From: UBA5448 sp045536965
Lineage (GTDB): Bacteria; Bacillota; Clostridia; Oscillospirales; SIG627
Direction: 5' to 3'
NCBI GenBank assembly: GCA_045536965.1
Contig: JAZSON010000008.1
Span: forward strand, 1 to 42,088
Length of the DNA: 42,088 nt
The stretch's first letter is position 1; each line of letters begins with the position of its first letter. A program made the position numbers and the translations under genes. The notes beneath the pieces are model-generated. The model did no database searches. It was given only the letters and a program-made list of their open reading frames with translations, and had not been told where the DNA came from. This document shows, piece after piece, positions 32,450 through 42,002 of this stretch.

Positions 32450-35400
32450 AATGCAGGGCTTTAAATCGTTTGCCGAAAAATCGGTGATCTCCTTTGAACC
32501 GGGTGTCACCGCCATTGTCGGCCCGAACGGAAGCGGAAAGTCGAATATTTCGGATGCTGTGCGCTGGGTGCTCGGTGAAATGTCTGCCAAAAGTTTGCGC
32601 GGCGGTAAAATGGAGGATGTTATCTTCAATGGTACTGCCCGTCGTCGTCCTGCTTCTTATGCCGAGGTCATTCTGACCATCGACAACGCCGATCACGGAC
32701 TGGAGGGCTATGGTCAAGAGGTTTCTGTCGGTAGACGTCTTTACCGTTCGGGTGAAAGTGAATATTCTATTGACGGACAGACTGTTCGTTTAAAAGATGT
32801 TGTCAATCTGTTTTTGAATACGGGTATAGGAAAAGAGGGCTATTCGGTCATCGGACAAGGCCGAATCGCCGAGATCATTTCTCAAAAAGGTGAGGAAAGA
32901 CGCGGTGTTTTTGAAGAAGCGGCAGGTATTTCCCGTTACCGTTACAGAAAAAACGAGGCGCAGAATAAACTCAACCAATATCGGGACAATGCTTTGCGTA
33001 TTGACGATATACTGAAAGAAGTGCAGTCGAGAATACCGCAACTTGAACGGCAAAGCGAAAAGGCCATGCAGTATGGTCTTTTGGTGGAAGAGCGTCGCTT
33101 GATCGAGGTGTCCCTGCTTGTTAAAAAACTGGACGAGTTGGATGTAAAGAGACAAGAAAGCTTAAAGGTTTTTGAAGAGCGTACCGCCGAGCTGCAATCA
33201 TTGCAGGAAAGAATCGATGCTCTGGATGCCGAAATGGAGGCGCGTTATCAACACAACCAGCAGGAAAATATGGTGTTGTCTCAAAAACGCGGGATGCTGG
33301 ATGAAAAGGTATCCGAAGATGCAGCTCTTTCGGCGCGTATTTCGGTTCTTGAAAATGATATGACCCATTACCGCAACTCTGTCAGTTTAAACCAAGGCGA
33401 GAGCGGTGTGCAGGAAAAACAAAAAGAAGAGCTTGCGCTTGCCCTTAAAAAATCCGAAGAGGGATTGGCCGTTCGCTTGCAGGAATTGTCGGTTGCATCT
33501 TTGGAATTGACAAGGTTGCAGGAAACGGTGCGCGAAACCGAACAGGCATTGAGTGCTGCGGGTCGGGATGTGGCGGCGCTGGATGCTGAAATTGCCATTC
33601 TCGAGCAGTCTTTGCGTCAAGCCGAGCTTGAACAGAGGGGCAGCGAAAGCGCCAACCGTTTGCGCGGGGATCGCGCCGTTGCCATTGAAAAGGAATTATC
33701 CGCGCTCCGCGCTGTGTTGGCGGAGGGAGAAGCGTCCCTTGCTGTCGCGCGGGAAGAATGTAAAAAACACGAGGAAGAAACGGCGGCACTTTTGACCAAG
33801 AAGCAGGAAGTTGTTTCCAAGCTGGAGGAATCCCGCGGGGAAATGGCGGCGCTTTCTGAAAAGAAAGAAGAAAAACGGCTGCAAAAAATGACCTGTCAGC
33901 AACGCAGAGAAACGCTCCAGCGTATGGATCGTTTGATGGAAGGATTTTCGGGTAGCGTAAAAGCGGTGCTCAGCGCTCAGGAGGATAAACAGATCGGCGG
34001 TGTTTTCGGACCTGTTTCCAAGTTGATCACCACCGATGAAAAATATATAACAGCCATCGAGACCACCCTCGGCGCCGGTATGCAAAATATCGTGGTGTCC
34101 GATGAGGGCGCCGCCAAAGCGGCGATTGCCTATTTAAAGGCCACAAACAGCGGACGCGCTACTTTTTTGCCGCTGACTACCGTGCGCGGACGTCCGTGGG
34201 ATGACCGTGCGTTGCATGGGAAAAAGGGCTTTGTGGCAATGGCCAGCCGATTGGTTCGTTGTGATGAAAAATTCCGCGGGGTCATCGATTATTTGCTCGG
34301 CAGAACCATCGTTGCCGAGAATATTGATGTAGCCACCATCCTTGCCAAAGAGCAACAGTATCAATGCCGCGTTGTCACCTTGGACGGCCAGCTTGTCAAT
34401 GTTGGCGGTTCGTTTACCGGTGGACAACTGCTTCATAAGACGGGTATTTTATCCCGTGGCGGCGATATTGCGCGTTTGGAAGCCGAGGAAAAAGAGCTCG
34501 GGGAGCAGATCCGAGAAATGTTAACAAAACTCGAAGAAATGGACAAGGGGAACGCCGAGATTACCGCGCAGTTGCGTGAATTGGATCAAAAGATTGCCTT
34601 GTCCGAGCGCGCGGCTGCCGATCGCAGAAACGAAAGCGAGATTCAAGTGGGGCGGTGCGCGGATTATTCTGCGCGTATAGCAACGCTGGAGCAGGAAATG
34701 AATCAAACGGCGCAATCCGCCGCCTTTGCCGATGAAACTTTAAAAGATTTGCAGGGGCGCGGAGAGGCCATTTCCCGTCAGATTGCCGAGAAAAAGCAAA
34801 AAGCCGCAGAGGTACGCGAAAGAGAAAAAGCGCTTCTCTCGAAACGTGAAGCGGATGTAACCAAATGTACCGAAGCCTCTTTGGGGATCGGCATGGACAA
34901 CCGAGAGATCGAACGTATGGAAAACGAAAGACGTTCGATTGAAGAAAAAATCACGCTTCTTTCCGCATCGGTGGAGGAAAAAGCCGAGAAGAATGCGCGC
35001 TTGCAGGTCATGATGGATCAAGCCGAGGCAGAGTTGAAGGAAGCACGAGAAAAACTTGCGGTAAATGCTGCACTGGCGGCTACCCTCAGAAGAGAGTTGT
35101 CCGAAGGGGCAAGCAGACAAGAAGAGGCCGAAAAAGAGGGCTATATACTTCGCGGAGAGCACAAGGAAATACTCAACCAAAAAGACAAGGTGTACGAGGT
35201 TTATACCCGTTTACGCAGTCAGTTGGAAGAACAGGAGCGTACCGCTGAATCGGCTTTGGTGAAATTAAGAGAAGAACATGAACTGGAGAGAAGCGATGCT
35301 TCGCAGTTTGCTAAAGACAATGCGGAAGCCTTTGCGGCGGTTGAGGAGCCCGAAAAACGTCTGGCAGAGGTAAGGCAGAAGCTGAAAAGCATCGGCAGCG

Positions 35401-36014
35401 TTAACCCCGATGCGGTGGAAGAACTGAAAGAGACAAAAGAACGGTATACATTTTTACGCGATCAGTATGATGATGTGGATACTGCCGCAAAGGAACTTGA
35501 AAAGCTTATTGCCTCTTTGGAAGAAACCATGCGTACCATGTTTTTGGATACCTTCTCAAGGGTCAGGGAAAAATTCAAGGTTTGTTTTGTCGATCTGTTT
35601 GGCGGGGGCAATGCCGACATTGTGATGTCGGATGAAAACGATCCGCTGAATTGCAGTATCGATATGAAGATTCAGCCTCCCGGAAAGCTTGTCAAAACCT
35701 TGGCGCTTCTTTCGGGCGGTGAGCAAGCATTTGTGGCGATTGCCCTTTATTTTGCACTGTTGTCGGTCAATCCCGCGCCGTTTTGTATCTTTGATGAAAT
35801 CGAATCGGCGCTCGATGAGGCCAATGTTTACCGTTTTGGCGATTATCTGAAAAAGGGTTGTGCCGATGTGCAGTTTATCGTTATCACCCACAGACGCGGT
35901 ACCATGGAATGCGCCGACACGCTTTACGGCATTACCATGCAGGAAAAGGGTGTTTCTGATTTTATCAAACTGTCTCTTGATGAGGTGGCAGGAAGAAGCG
36001 AATTTGCCGAATAG
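32430..36014 (+). CDS. smc: Chromosome partition protein SMC
   Basis: This is a condensin ATPase of about 1194 residues. Walker A GPNGSGKSN lies near residue 33-41, and long coiled coils flank a hinge (about 510-665, GVFGPVSKLITTDEKYITAI onward). The C-terminal head carries LLSGGEQAFVAIAL and Walker B FCIFDEIESALDEANV. TTG 32430 is preferred as start because GAGGTG lies 7 bases before it and it gives the family-typical MYLKTIEMQGFKSF. GTG 32421 would place the same site against the start codon. It overlaps the radical SAM gene by 20 bases. ScpA/ScpB partners are not in the window. Confidence 0.96.
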   Translation: MYLKTIEMQGFKSFAEKSVISFEPGVTAIVGPNGSGKSNISDAVRWVLGEMSAKSLRGGKMEDVIFNGTARRRPASYAEVILTIDNADHGLEGYGQEVSVGRRLYRSGESEYSIDGQTVRLKDVVNLFLNTGIGKEGYSVIGQGRIAEIISQKGEERRGVFEEAAGISRYRYRKNEAQNKLNQYRDNALRIDDILKEVQSRIPQLERQSEKAMQYGLLVEERRLIEVSLLVKKLDELDVKRQESLKVFEERTAELQSLQERIDALDAEMEARYQHNQQENMVLSQKRGMLDEKVSEDAALSARISVLENDMTHYRNSVSLNQGESGVQEKQKEELALALKKSEEGLAVRLQELSVASLELTRLQETVRETEQALSAAGRDVAALDAEIAILEQSLRQAELEQRGSESANRLRGDRAVAIEKELSALRAVLAEGEASLAVAREECKKHEEETAALLTKKQEVVSKLEESRGEMAALSEKKEEKRLQKMTCQQRRETLQRMDRLMEGFSGSVKAVLSAQEDKQIGGVFGPVSKLITTDEKYITAIETTLGAGMQNIVVSDEGAAKAAIAYLKATNSGRATFLPLTTVRGRPWDDRALHGKKGFVAMASRLVRCDEKFRGVIDYLLGRTIVAENIDVATILAKEQQYQCRVVTLDGQLVNVGGSFTGGQLLHKTGILSRGGDIARLEAEEKELGEQIREMLTKLEEMDKGNAEITAQLRELDQKIALSERAAADRRNESEIQVGRCADYSARIATLEQEMNQTAQSAAFADETLKDLQGRGEAISRQIAEKKQKAAEVREREKALLSKREADVTKCTEASLGIGMDNREIERMENERRSIEEKITLLSASVEEKAEKNARLQVMMDQAEAELKEAREKLAVNAALAATLRRELSEGASRQEEAEKEGYILRGEHKEILNQKDKVYEVYTRLRSQLEEQERTAESALVKLREEHELERSDASQFAKDNAEAFAAVEEPEKRLAEVRQKLKSIGSVNPDAVEELKETKERYTFLRDQYDDVDTAAKELEKLIASLEETMRTMFLDTFSRVREKFKVCFVDLFGGGNADIVMSDENDPLNCSIDMKIQPPGKLVKTLALLSGGEQAFVAIALYFALLSVNPAPFCIFDEIESALDEANVYRFGDYLKKGCADVQFIVITHRRGTMECADTLYGITMQEKGVSDFIKLSLDEVAGRSEFAE

Positions 36015-36025
36015 AAAGGGATATT

Positions 36026-36934
36026 ATGGGCTTTTTTGAAAAATTAAAGCAGGGCTTACAGAAGACAAAGACGGCCCTTTTACAACGCACCGATGCATTG
36101 TTTCGTGCTTTTTCCGGCGAAATGGATGATGATTTCTTTGATGAATTGGAAGAAATTTTGATCCTTGCCGATGTGGGCGGAGTGGCTGCAAGTGAGATCA
36201 TTGATCAGTTGAAGGACACCATTCGTACCGAGCGGATTATGACCGGCGACGCGGCGCGGGATGCGCTGAAACGTATCCTTCGCGGCATGGTGGATAGCGA
36301 ACACAGCGCTTTGAAGATGGACACTACGCCGAGCACCATTTTAATGATCGGTGTCAATGGCGTAGGAAAAACAACCTCGGTGGCCAAAATCGCTTCCTAT
36401 TTGAAGGAGCAGGATAAACGGGTGGTGATGTGTGCCGCCGATACCTTCCGCGCTGCAGCCATTGATCAGCTTCGTGTGTGGTCGGAACGTGTGGATGTGC
36501 CTTTGATTGCCCAAAAAGAGGGCGCCGATCCCGCGGCGGTGGTTTTCGATGCTGTCAATGCCGCAAAAAACAAGGCGGATGTACTGCTGATAGATACGGC
36601 GGGCCGATTGCACAACAAAAAGAATTTGATGAACGAGCTGGCTAAAATCAATCGCGTGATTGAAAACGGCTTACCCGGGGCATCGCGAGAGGTGCTTCTC
36701 GTATTGGATGCGACCACCGGACAAAACGCTGTTAATCAGGCCAAAGAATTTAAAGGTGTAGCGGATATTACCGGTCTTGTTTTAACGAAGCTGGACGGTA
36801 CTGCCAAAGGCGGCATTTTGTTTTCGGTACAAAAGGAATTGGGAATTCCCGTTAAGTTCATCGGTGTGGGTGAAAAAGCGGAGGATTTGCGACCTTTTGA
36901 TGCCGATGCGTTCGTGGAGGCGCTTTTTGCATGA
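36026..36934 (+). CDS. ftsY: Signal recognition particle receptor FtsY
   Basis: This 302-residue SRP-receptor GTPase docks SRP-ribosome complexes at the membrane. It has a short N-terminal helix (MGFFEKLKQGLQKTKTAL) instead of a long acidic domain, an N domain, then G1 GVNGVGKTT (109-117), CAADTFRAAAIDQL, DTAGRLHNKKNLM, TKLDGTAKGG and GVGEKAEDLRPFD. The ATG at 36026 follows AAAGGGATAT. smc-ftsY is a conserved pair. Confidence 0.97.
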   Translation: MGFFEKLKQGLQKTKTALLQRTDALFRAFSGEMDDDFFDELEEILILADVGGVAASEIIDQLKDTIRTERIMTGDAARDALKRILRGMVDSEHSALKMDTTPSTILMIGVNGVGKTTSVAKIASYLKEQDKRVVMCAADTFRAAAIDQLRVWSERVDVPLIAQKEGADPAAVVFDAVNAAKNKADVLLIDTAGRLHNKKNLMNELAKINRVIENGLPGASREVLLVLDATTGQNAVNQAKEFKGVADITGLVLTKLDGTAKGGILFSVQKELGIPVKFIGVGEKAEDLRPFDADAFVEALFA

Positions 36935-37536
36935 AAAAACTTGTATTTGCATCCCATAATCGGGGGAAAATGAGAGAGGTTGAGCGTATTTTGCGCGAAC
37001 ATTTGGGCGAAAGTGCGCCGACTCTTTTGACACTGGATGATATTGGACTAACCGGAGAAATCGAGGAAACGGGAAAAACGTTTGAGGAAAACGCTTTGAT
37101 CAAGGCGAAAGCGGCGTTTGACCATGCGGGGATTCCTGCTTTTGCCGATGATTCGGGGCTTTCTGTTGATGCACTGGATGGTGCGCCCGGTATTTTTTCT
37201 GCTCGTTTTGCCGCTATGTGCGGTTGTGGCGAGGAGGGGGATCATGCTGCCAACAACGCCTGTCTGTTAAAGAAATTGGATGGGGTTGAAAATCGAGGCG
37301 GCGGTTTCGTTTGCTGTATTGCCTATGTGTCGGGGGAAGAAACCTTTACCGTGCGCGGTGAGTGTCGCGGTGAGATTCTTTTGTCTCCCCGCGGCGAAGG
37401 TGGATTCGGATATGATCCGTTGTTTTATATGCCCGCCTTCGAAAAGACCTTTGGGGAGTTGACGCTTGACGAGAAAAACGCCGTCAGCCACAGGGGGAAC
37501 GCTCTGGAAAAATTCGCCGAAAGGTTGAAAAAATGA
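36931..37536 (+). CDS. rdgB: XTP/dITP diphosphatase RdgB (HAM1 family)
   Basis: This 201-residue house-cleaning pyrophosphatase removes ITP, dITP and XTP. The motifs are FASHNRGKMREVERIL, TFEENALIKAKAA, PAFADDSGLSVDALDGAPGI, GFGYDPLFYMP and VSHRGNALEKF. The ATG overlaps the ftsY stop. Confidence 0.96.
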   Translation: MKKLVFASHNRGKMREVERILREHLGESAPTLLTLDDIGLTGEIEETGKTFEENALIKAKAAFDHAGIPAFADDSGLSVDALDGAPGIFSARFAAMCGCGEEGDHAANNACLLKKLDGVENRGGGFVCCIAYVSGEETFTVRGECRGEILLSPRGEGGFGYDPLFYMPAFEKTFGELTLDEKNAVSHRGNALEKFAERLKK

Positions 37537-38726
37537 AAAATATCGGTTTGTTCGGCGGAAGCTTTAATCCGCCGCACTGCGGCCATATACACGCATTGAA
37601 GGCTTTTTGCTCGGCGGCTTCTCTTGATTTTGTTTACATTATGCCCGCCGGCATTCCGCCCCATAAGACGATTGAGGGGGCGAGCGGGAAAGAGCGGATG
37701 GAAATGGCAAAAATTGCATTTTCGGATATTGCAATTCCCTTTGAGGTGTCGGATTTTGAAATACAAAAGGCGGGAAAAAGTTACACGGCCGACACACTTT
37801 CAATGCTCAAAGAATGTCACCCGCACGATCAATTGTTTTTGTATGTCGGTACCGATATGTTCAGATCGCTTGAGAGTTGGTACTCACCCGAAAAGATCTT
37901 TTCCTTTTGTACCATTTGTTGTATGGCCAGAAATGAGGGGGAATGGGACGAGAATGATCGGTATGTTGCATTGTATGAGGAGAAATACAGTGCGTGTATT
38001 ATAAAAATCCCCGATTATCCGCTTGCGGTTTCGTCTACCGAGATCCGCGCAGGGAAAAGCCAGGACAAGCTGCCTGAAAAAGTGCGGATTTATGCACAGA
38101 CAGCAGGGCTGTACCGCAGAGAAATCCCAAAATCCATTGCTGTGTGGCTGGATACCCTTTCGGACAAAAGACGGGAGCACTCGATTGGGGTGGCGGAAGA
38201 AGCGCTGACCCTTGCACTGCTTTTGCAGGCGGATGCGCCATGGCTTTTTGAAGCGGCGCTTTTGCATGATATTACGCGGGAAAAGGATTTGGAGACACAG
38301 CGGGAGATCGCCTTGCGAATGGGCGGTTTAAATGAGGATGAATTTTGTTATCCGCTTGTCGTTCACGGTAAGACTGCCGCGTTGATTGCTCGATGTGATT
38401 TTCATTTATCCGATGAAGCGGTGTCGGCGATTTCTTACCACACGACCGCCCGCGAGGGGATGACATTGCCCGAAAAAATACTTTATTTTGCCGATTATAT
38501 TGAGCCAAACAGAAAACACGCCGTCTGTATGGAGGCGCGCAGGCGCTTTTATGAAGGATTGCCTGCCGATCTTACCGAAAGACGGATGTGGTTGGATCAC
38601 GAAATATGGGTTGCTCTGAGTGGTTCGGTTTTGCATTTGCAGGAAAATAAACTGTCGGTACACCCCGACACATTGAAAGCAAAAATTGCGTTGGAACGCA
38701 TGATACAAGGAAAGGAAACACTATGA
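37533..38726 (+). CDS. nadD: Fused nicotinate-nucleotide adenylyltransferase NadD - YqeK-type HD hydrolase
   Basis: This 397-residue two-domain protein has a NadD nucleotidyltransferase (residues 1-196), with GLFGGSFNPPHCGH (6-18), the MPAGIPPHK segment and SSTEIR (167-172). It makes nicotinate adenine dinucleotide. Residues about 200-397 form an HD phosphohydrolase of the YqeK type: HS (His216), HD in ALLHDITREKD (His245, Asp246), HTT (His303) and ADYIEPNR (Asp321). YqeK homologues hydrolyse symmetrical Ap4A. In many Firmicutes nadD and yqeK are adjacent separate genes; here one continuous frame joins them. It overlaps rdgB and rsfS by ATGA. Confidence 0.95.
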   Translation: MKNIGLFGGSFNPPHCGHIHALKAFCSAASLDFVYIMPAGIPPHKTIEGASGKERMEMAKIAFSDIAIPFEVSDFEIQKAGKSYTADTLSMLKECHPHDQLFLYVGTDMFRSLESWYSPEKIFSFCTICCMARNEGEWDENDRYVALYEEKYSACIIKIPDYPLAVSSTEIRAGKSQDKLPEKVRIYAQTAGLYRREIPKSIAVWLDTLSDKRREHSIGVAEEALTLALLLQADAPWLFEAALLHDITREKDLETQREIALRMGGLNEDEFCYPLVVHGKTAALIARCDFHLSDEAVSAISYHTTAREGMTLPEKILYFADYIEPNRKHAVCMEARRRFYEGLPADLTERRMWLDHEIWVALSGSVLHLQENKLSVHPDTLKAKIALERMIQGKETL

Positions 38727-39103
38727 AAGAACAGAATATTCAAGAGGTTGCTTTGCACATTGCCGCTGTTTTGCAGGACAAAAAGGCACACGACGTTTGT
38801 GTGTTTCGCGTATCGGATCAGACGGTGATCGCCGATTATTTTGTGATTGCTACGGGTACTTCTTCCACACATGTCAAGGCACTTGCCGATGAAGTGGAAT
38901 TTAAACTCGGGGAGGAAGGCAGAAAACCGAGCCATTCCGAAGGGTACGATCACGCAGGATGGATTGTGCTGGATTACGATTCGATTTTGGTACACGTTTT
39001 CCAAAAAGACAGTCGGGAATTTTTTAAACTTGAAAAATTATGGGCAGATGCCGAGAAAATCGAGCTGCCTGAGGTATCGGAGAAAGAAGGAGAAATAAAA
39101 TGA
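38723..39103 (+). CDS. rsfS: Ribosomal silencing factor RsfS
   Basis: This 126-residue protein binds L14 of the large subunit and blocks subunit joining when nutrients are low. The family core is visible: VIADYFVIATGTSSTHVKAL (about 36-55), EGYDHAGWIVLDYDSILVHVF and REFFKLEKLWADA. It follows nadD-yqeK, its usual neighbour, and overlaps leuS by ATGA. Confidence 0.95.
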   Translation: MKEQNIQEVALHIAAVLQDKKAHDVCVFRVSDQTVIADYFVIATGTSSTHVKALADEVEFKLGEEGRKPSHSEGYDHAGWIVLDYDSILVHVFQKDSREFFKLEKLWADAEKIELPEVSEKEGEIK

Positions 39104-41502
39104 ACCATAACTTTAGCGAAATTGAGAGAAAATGGCAACAAAAATGGGACGACGAGCGCGCCTTTGAGGTGAAAACCGATCCGAGTAAAAAGAAATTTTT
39201 TGCTTTGGTGGAATTTCCTTATCCCTCGGGCCAAGGACTGCACGTCGGACATCCCCGTTCTTATACCGCGCTTGACATCGTATCGAGAAAGCGCCGCCAA
39301 GAGGGATACAACGTTTTGTATCCGATGGGATGGGATGCCTTCGGTTTGCCCACCGAGAATTTTGCGGTAAAAAATAAGATTCATCCGAAAAAAGTTACCG
39401 AAAACAACGTTGCCCGCTTTAAATCCCAGTTGAAATCGCTTGGTCTTTCTTTTGACTGGTCGCGCGAAATCAACACCACCGATCCCGGTTACTATAAGTG
39501 GACCCAGTGGATCTTCTTGCAGCTTTTCAAAAAAGGTTTGGCTTACAAAAAGGAGATGTCGGTGAACTGGTGTCCTGCTTGTAAGACGGTTCTTGCCAAT
39601 GAAGAGGTCATTGCGGGCGGTTGTGAGCGTTGCGGCGGCCCTGTTATCCGCAAAGAAAAGAGCCAATGGATGCTTCGCATCACCGAATATGCCCAGAGAT
39701 TGATTGATGATCTGGATTTGGTCAATTACATCGATCGTGTCAAGGTGCAACAAAAGAACTGGATTGGCCGCAGTGTCGGCGCCGAAGTGGATTTTAAAAC
39801 CACCGCCGGGGAAACTCTGCGTGTATTTACTACCCGTCCCGATACTTTGTTCGGTGCTACCTACATGGTCATTGCGCCCGAGCATCCTGCGATTGAAGCT
39901 TGGAAAGACAAGCTGAAAAACAAAGACGAAATTGCCGCTTACCGTGAAGCCGCAGCCAAAAAATCCGATTTTGAGCGCACCGAACTTGCTAAGGAAAAGA
40001 GCGGTGTAAAGCTGGACGGTGTTGTTGCCATCAACCCTGTCAACGGCAAAGAGATTCCCATTTATATTTCCGATTATGTTCTGATTACTTACGGTACGGG
40101 TGCGATCATGGCGGTGCCTGCTCACGATACGCGCGACTGGGAATTTGCCAAAATGTTCAATCTGCCCATCATCGAAGTGGTCAAGGGCGGTAATGTGGAG
40201 GAAGAAGCCTTTACGGATGTGGAAACCGGCGTCATGGTCAACTCGGGATTCCTCGATGGCATGGAAGTGGCCGAGGCGAAACGTGCGATTACGGCATTTT
40301 TGACCGAAAAGGGAATCGGACATGAAAAGGTCAACTACAAGCTCCGTGACTGGGTATTCTCCCGTCAACGTTATTGGGGCGAACCGATTCCGCTGATTTG
40401 GTGTGATCAGTGTGGTTGGGTTCCTGTGCCCGAGGAAGAACTTCCTTTGACTTTGCCTGAAATTGAATCGTATGAGCCGACCGACAACGGTGAATCCCCT
40501 CTTTCTAAAGTAACCGATTGGGTAGAGACCACCTGTCCGCATTGTCACGGTCCTGCCAAGCGCGAGACCGATACCATGCCCCAGTGGGCGGGTTCGAGCT
40601 GGTATTTCTTGCGTTATTGCGATCCGCAAAACGACGATGCTCTTGCATCTGCCGAAGCGCTTGATTACTGGATGCCGGTTGACTGGTATAACGGCGGTAT
40701 GGAGCATACCACCCTTCACCTTTTGTATTCCCGTTTTTGGGCAAAGTTTTTGTATGATCTTGGCATTTTGAAAAATCCAGAGCCCTACGCAAAGAGAACT
40801 TCTCACGGTATGATTCTCGGTGAGAACGGCGAAAAAATGTCGAAATCCCGCGGCAACGTAGTCAATCCCGATGACATTGTGGAACAATACGGCGCTGATA
40901 CCATGCGTCTTTATGAAATGTTTATTGGTGATTTTGAAAAGGCCGCGCCCTGGTCAAGCGCCAGCATCCGCGGTTGCAAACGCTTCCTTGAGCGTTTTGC
41001 GGGTCTGACCGATCTTGTGTCGGGCGAAGGGGTCACACCCGCGCTCGAAAAGAGCTTCCACAAAACCATCCGCAAGGTGGGCGCTGATATTGAGGATATG
41101 AAATTCAACACCGCCATTGCCGCAATGATGAGTTTGATGAATGAAGTGTATGAAGCGAAAACGCTGACCAAGGATGAAATGAACATCTTTACCCGTTTGC
41201 TTTGTCCTTTCGCGCCTCACATTTGTGAGGAAGTGTGGGAATGGTTGGGAGAGAAGGGCTTTGCTTCTTTGGCTCCTTGGCCGACCTACGACGAGAAAAA
41301 AACGGTGGACGAGTCGGTTGAAATCGCCGTACAGATTTGCGGTAAGCTTCGCGGCAGACTGGTTGTACCTGCCGATGCGGAGGAAAGCGCGGTGGTAGAA
41401 GTCATGATGGCAACCCCGTCCTTGGCTTCGCAACTGGAAGGAAAAACCGTTATTAAGACGATTTATGTAAAAAATAAACTGCTCAACGTTGTTGCGAAAT
41501 GA
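39100..41502 (+). CDS. leuS: Leucyl-tRNA synthetase
   Basis: This 800-residue class I synthetase has the HIGH-type motif HVGH (48-51) in PSGQGLHVGHPRSYT, a zinc module CPACKTVLANEEV...GGCERCGG (about 162-185), the CP1 editing domain with TTRPDTLFGATYM, and KMSKSRGN (about 568-575). An HxxH-poor C-terminal anticodon domain follows. The length is typical of bacterial LeuRS. GGAG lies before the ATG, and the gene overlaps rsfS by ATGA. It is the last gene of the long rightward run. Only a weak T-rich, poorly paired stretch (about 41503-41525) follows it. Confidence 0.97.
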   Translation: MNHNFSEIERKWQQKWDDERAFEVKTDPSKKKFFALVEFPYPSGQGLHVGHPRSYTALDIVSRKRRQEGYNVLYPMGWDAFGLPTENFAVKNKIHPKKVTENNVARFKSQLKSLGLSFDWSREINTTDPGYYKWTQWIFLQLFKKGLAYKKEMSVNWCPACKTVLANEEVIAGGCERCGGPVIRKEKSQWMLRITEYAQRLIDDLDLVNYIDRVKVQQKNWIGRSVGAEVDFKTTAGETLRVFTTRPDTLFGATYMVIAPEHPAIEAWKDKLKNKDEIAAYREAAAKKSDFERTELAKEKSGVKLDGVVAINPVNGKEIPIYISDYVLITYGTGAIMAVPAHDTRDWEFAKMFNLPIIEVVKGGNVEEEAFTDVETGVMVNSGFLDGMEVAEAKRAITAFLTEKGIGHEKVNYKLRDWVFSRQRYWGEPIPLIWCDQCGWVPVPEEELPLTLPEIESYEPTDNGESPLSKVTDWVETTCPHCHGPAKRETDTMPQWAGSSWYFLRYCDPQNDDALASAEALDYWMPVDWYNGGMEHTTLHLLYSRFWAKFLYDLGILKNPEPYAKRTSHGMILGENGEKMSKSRGNVVNPDDIVEQYGADTMRLYEMFIGDFEKAAPWSSASIRGCKRFLERFAGLTDLVSGEGVTPALEKSFHKTIRKVGADIEDMKFNTAIAAMMSLMNEVYEAKTLTKDEMNIFTRLLCPFAPHICEEVWEWLGEKGFASLAPWPTYDEKKTVDESVEIAVQICGKLRGRLVVPADAEESAVVEVMMATPSLASQLEGKTVIKTIYVKNKLLNVVAK

Positions 41503-41538
41503 TTTTTTCATATTTTTTAAAAAATTTGTGATTTCAAC

Positions 41539-41568
41539 TTGACAGAGTTTCTATCCGTATTGTATAAT
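41539..41568 (+). promoter_or_regulatory. Promoter of rpsU
   Basis: A consensus TTGACA (41539-41544), an 18-base spacer and TATAAT (41563-41568). It leaves a leader of about 100 bases before the start. Confidence 0.85.
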
Positions 41569-41591
41569 ATTCCATAACCGATAAGTGAGGA

Positions 41592-41642
41592 AGATTTTCA
41601 CGTTTTTCGGAAAATTCTATGCCGAGGTATGGCAGAAAATCT
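41592..41642 (+). promoter_or_regulatory. Structured rpsU leader (candidate cis-regulatory RNA)
   Basis: AGATTTTC (41592-41599) pairs with GAAAATCT (41635-41642) and encloses two small hairpins, TTTTCGGAAAA and TGCC-GAGGTAT-GGCA, giving a three-way junction about 15 bases before the ribosome site. No known ribosomal-leader family is recognised. Confidence 0.45.
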
Positions 41643-41671
41643 CTTTGCATCCGCGAAGGGAGGGATAACAG

Positions 41672-41848
41672 TTGGCAGAAGTTAAAGTAAAAGAAAATGA
41701 ATCACTTGACAGTGCTCTTCGCAGATTCAAGAGACAGTGCGCCAGAAGCGGTGTCTTATCCGAACTTCGCAAACGCGAGTGCTACGAAAAGCCCAGTGTC
41801 AAGCGTAAGAAAAAGTCCGAAGCAGCCAGAAAACGCAAGTTCAAATAA
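41672..41848 (+). CDS. rpsU: 30S ribosomal protein S21
   Basis: This 58-residue basic protein of the small-subunit platform helps mRNA binding. AEVKVKENESLDSALRRFKR is the family N-terminus, followed by CARSGVLSELRKRECYEKPS and a Lys/Arg-rich tail (KRKKKSEAARKRKFK). It starts at TTG 41672, with GGGAGGG 7 bases upstream; no ATG fits the frame. The last five codons (from 41834) and stop lie inside the direct repeat 41833-41918. Confidence 0.95.
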   Translation: MAEVKVKENESLDSALRRFKRQCARSGVLSELRKRECYEKPSVKRKKKSEAARKRKFK

Positions 41849-41918
41849 TGAACTTGTCATGAGTTGCGACGGCGCATTATGCGCGGATTGAATCCGCCGG
41901 TTCTGCGTACGCAGAACC
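41833..41918 (+). repeat. 86-bp palindrome-rich direct repeat, first copy
   Basis: The repeat begins within the last codons of rpsU. It contains CAAGTTCA-AATAA-TGAACTTG (spanning the stop codon), GCGCA-TTA-TGCGC, CGGATT-G-AATCCG and the 20-bp palindrome GGTTCTGCGTACGCAGAACC. The identical sequence recurs at 42003-42088. The 84 bases between (41919-42002) contain only imperfect inverted segments (GGATCGGAGCC to GGCCTCCGAC; CCAAG to CTTGG) and no gene. Confidence 0.92.
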
Positions 41919-42002
41919 AAGGCGGATCGGAGCCATGTCGTTCTGTGAGCCAAGGAGTTGATCATTTGGTTTGTCTTCCTAAGACCGCTTGGCCTCCGAC
42001 TT

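Noticed and set aside
38974..40887. 637-codon minus-strand open frame opposite leuS
   Set aside because: It is a shadow of leuS codon bias. No start context and no family features.
41697..41965. Small frames over the rpsU tail and following repeat, both strands
   Set aside because: They overlap rpsU in other frames or translate palindromes. They repeat merely because the DNA repeats.
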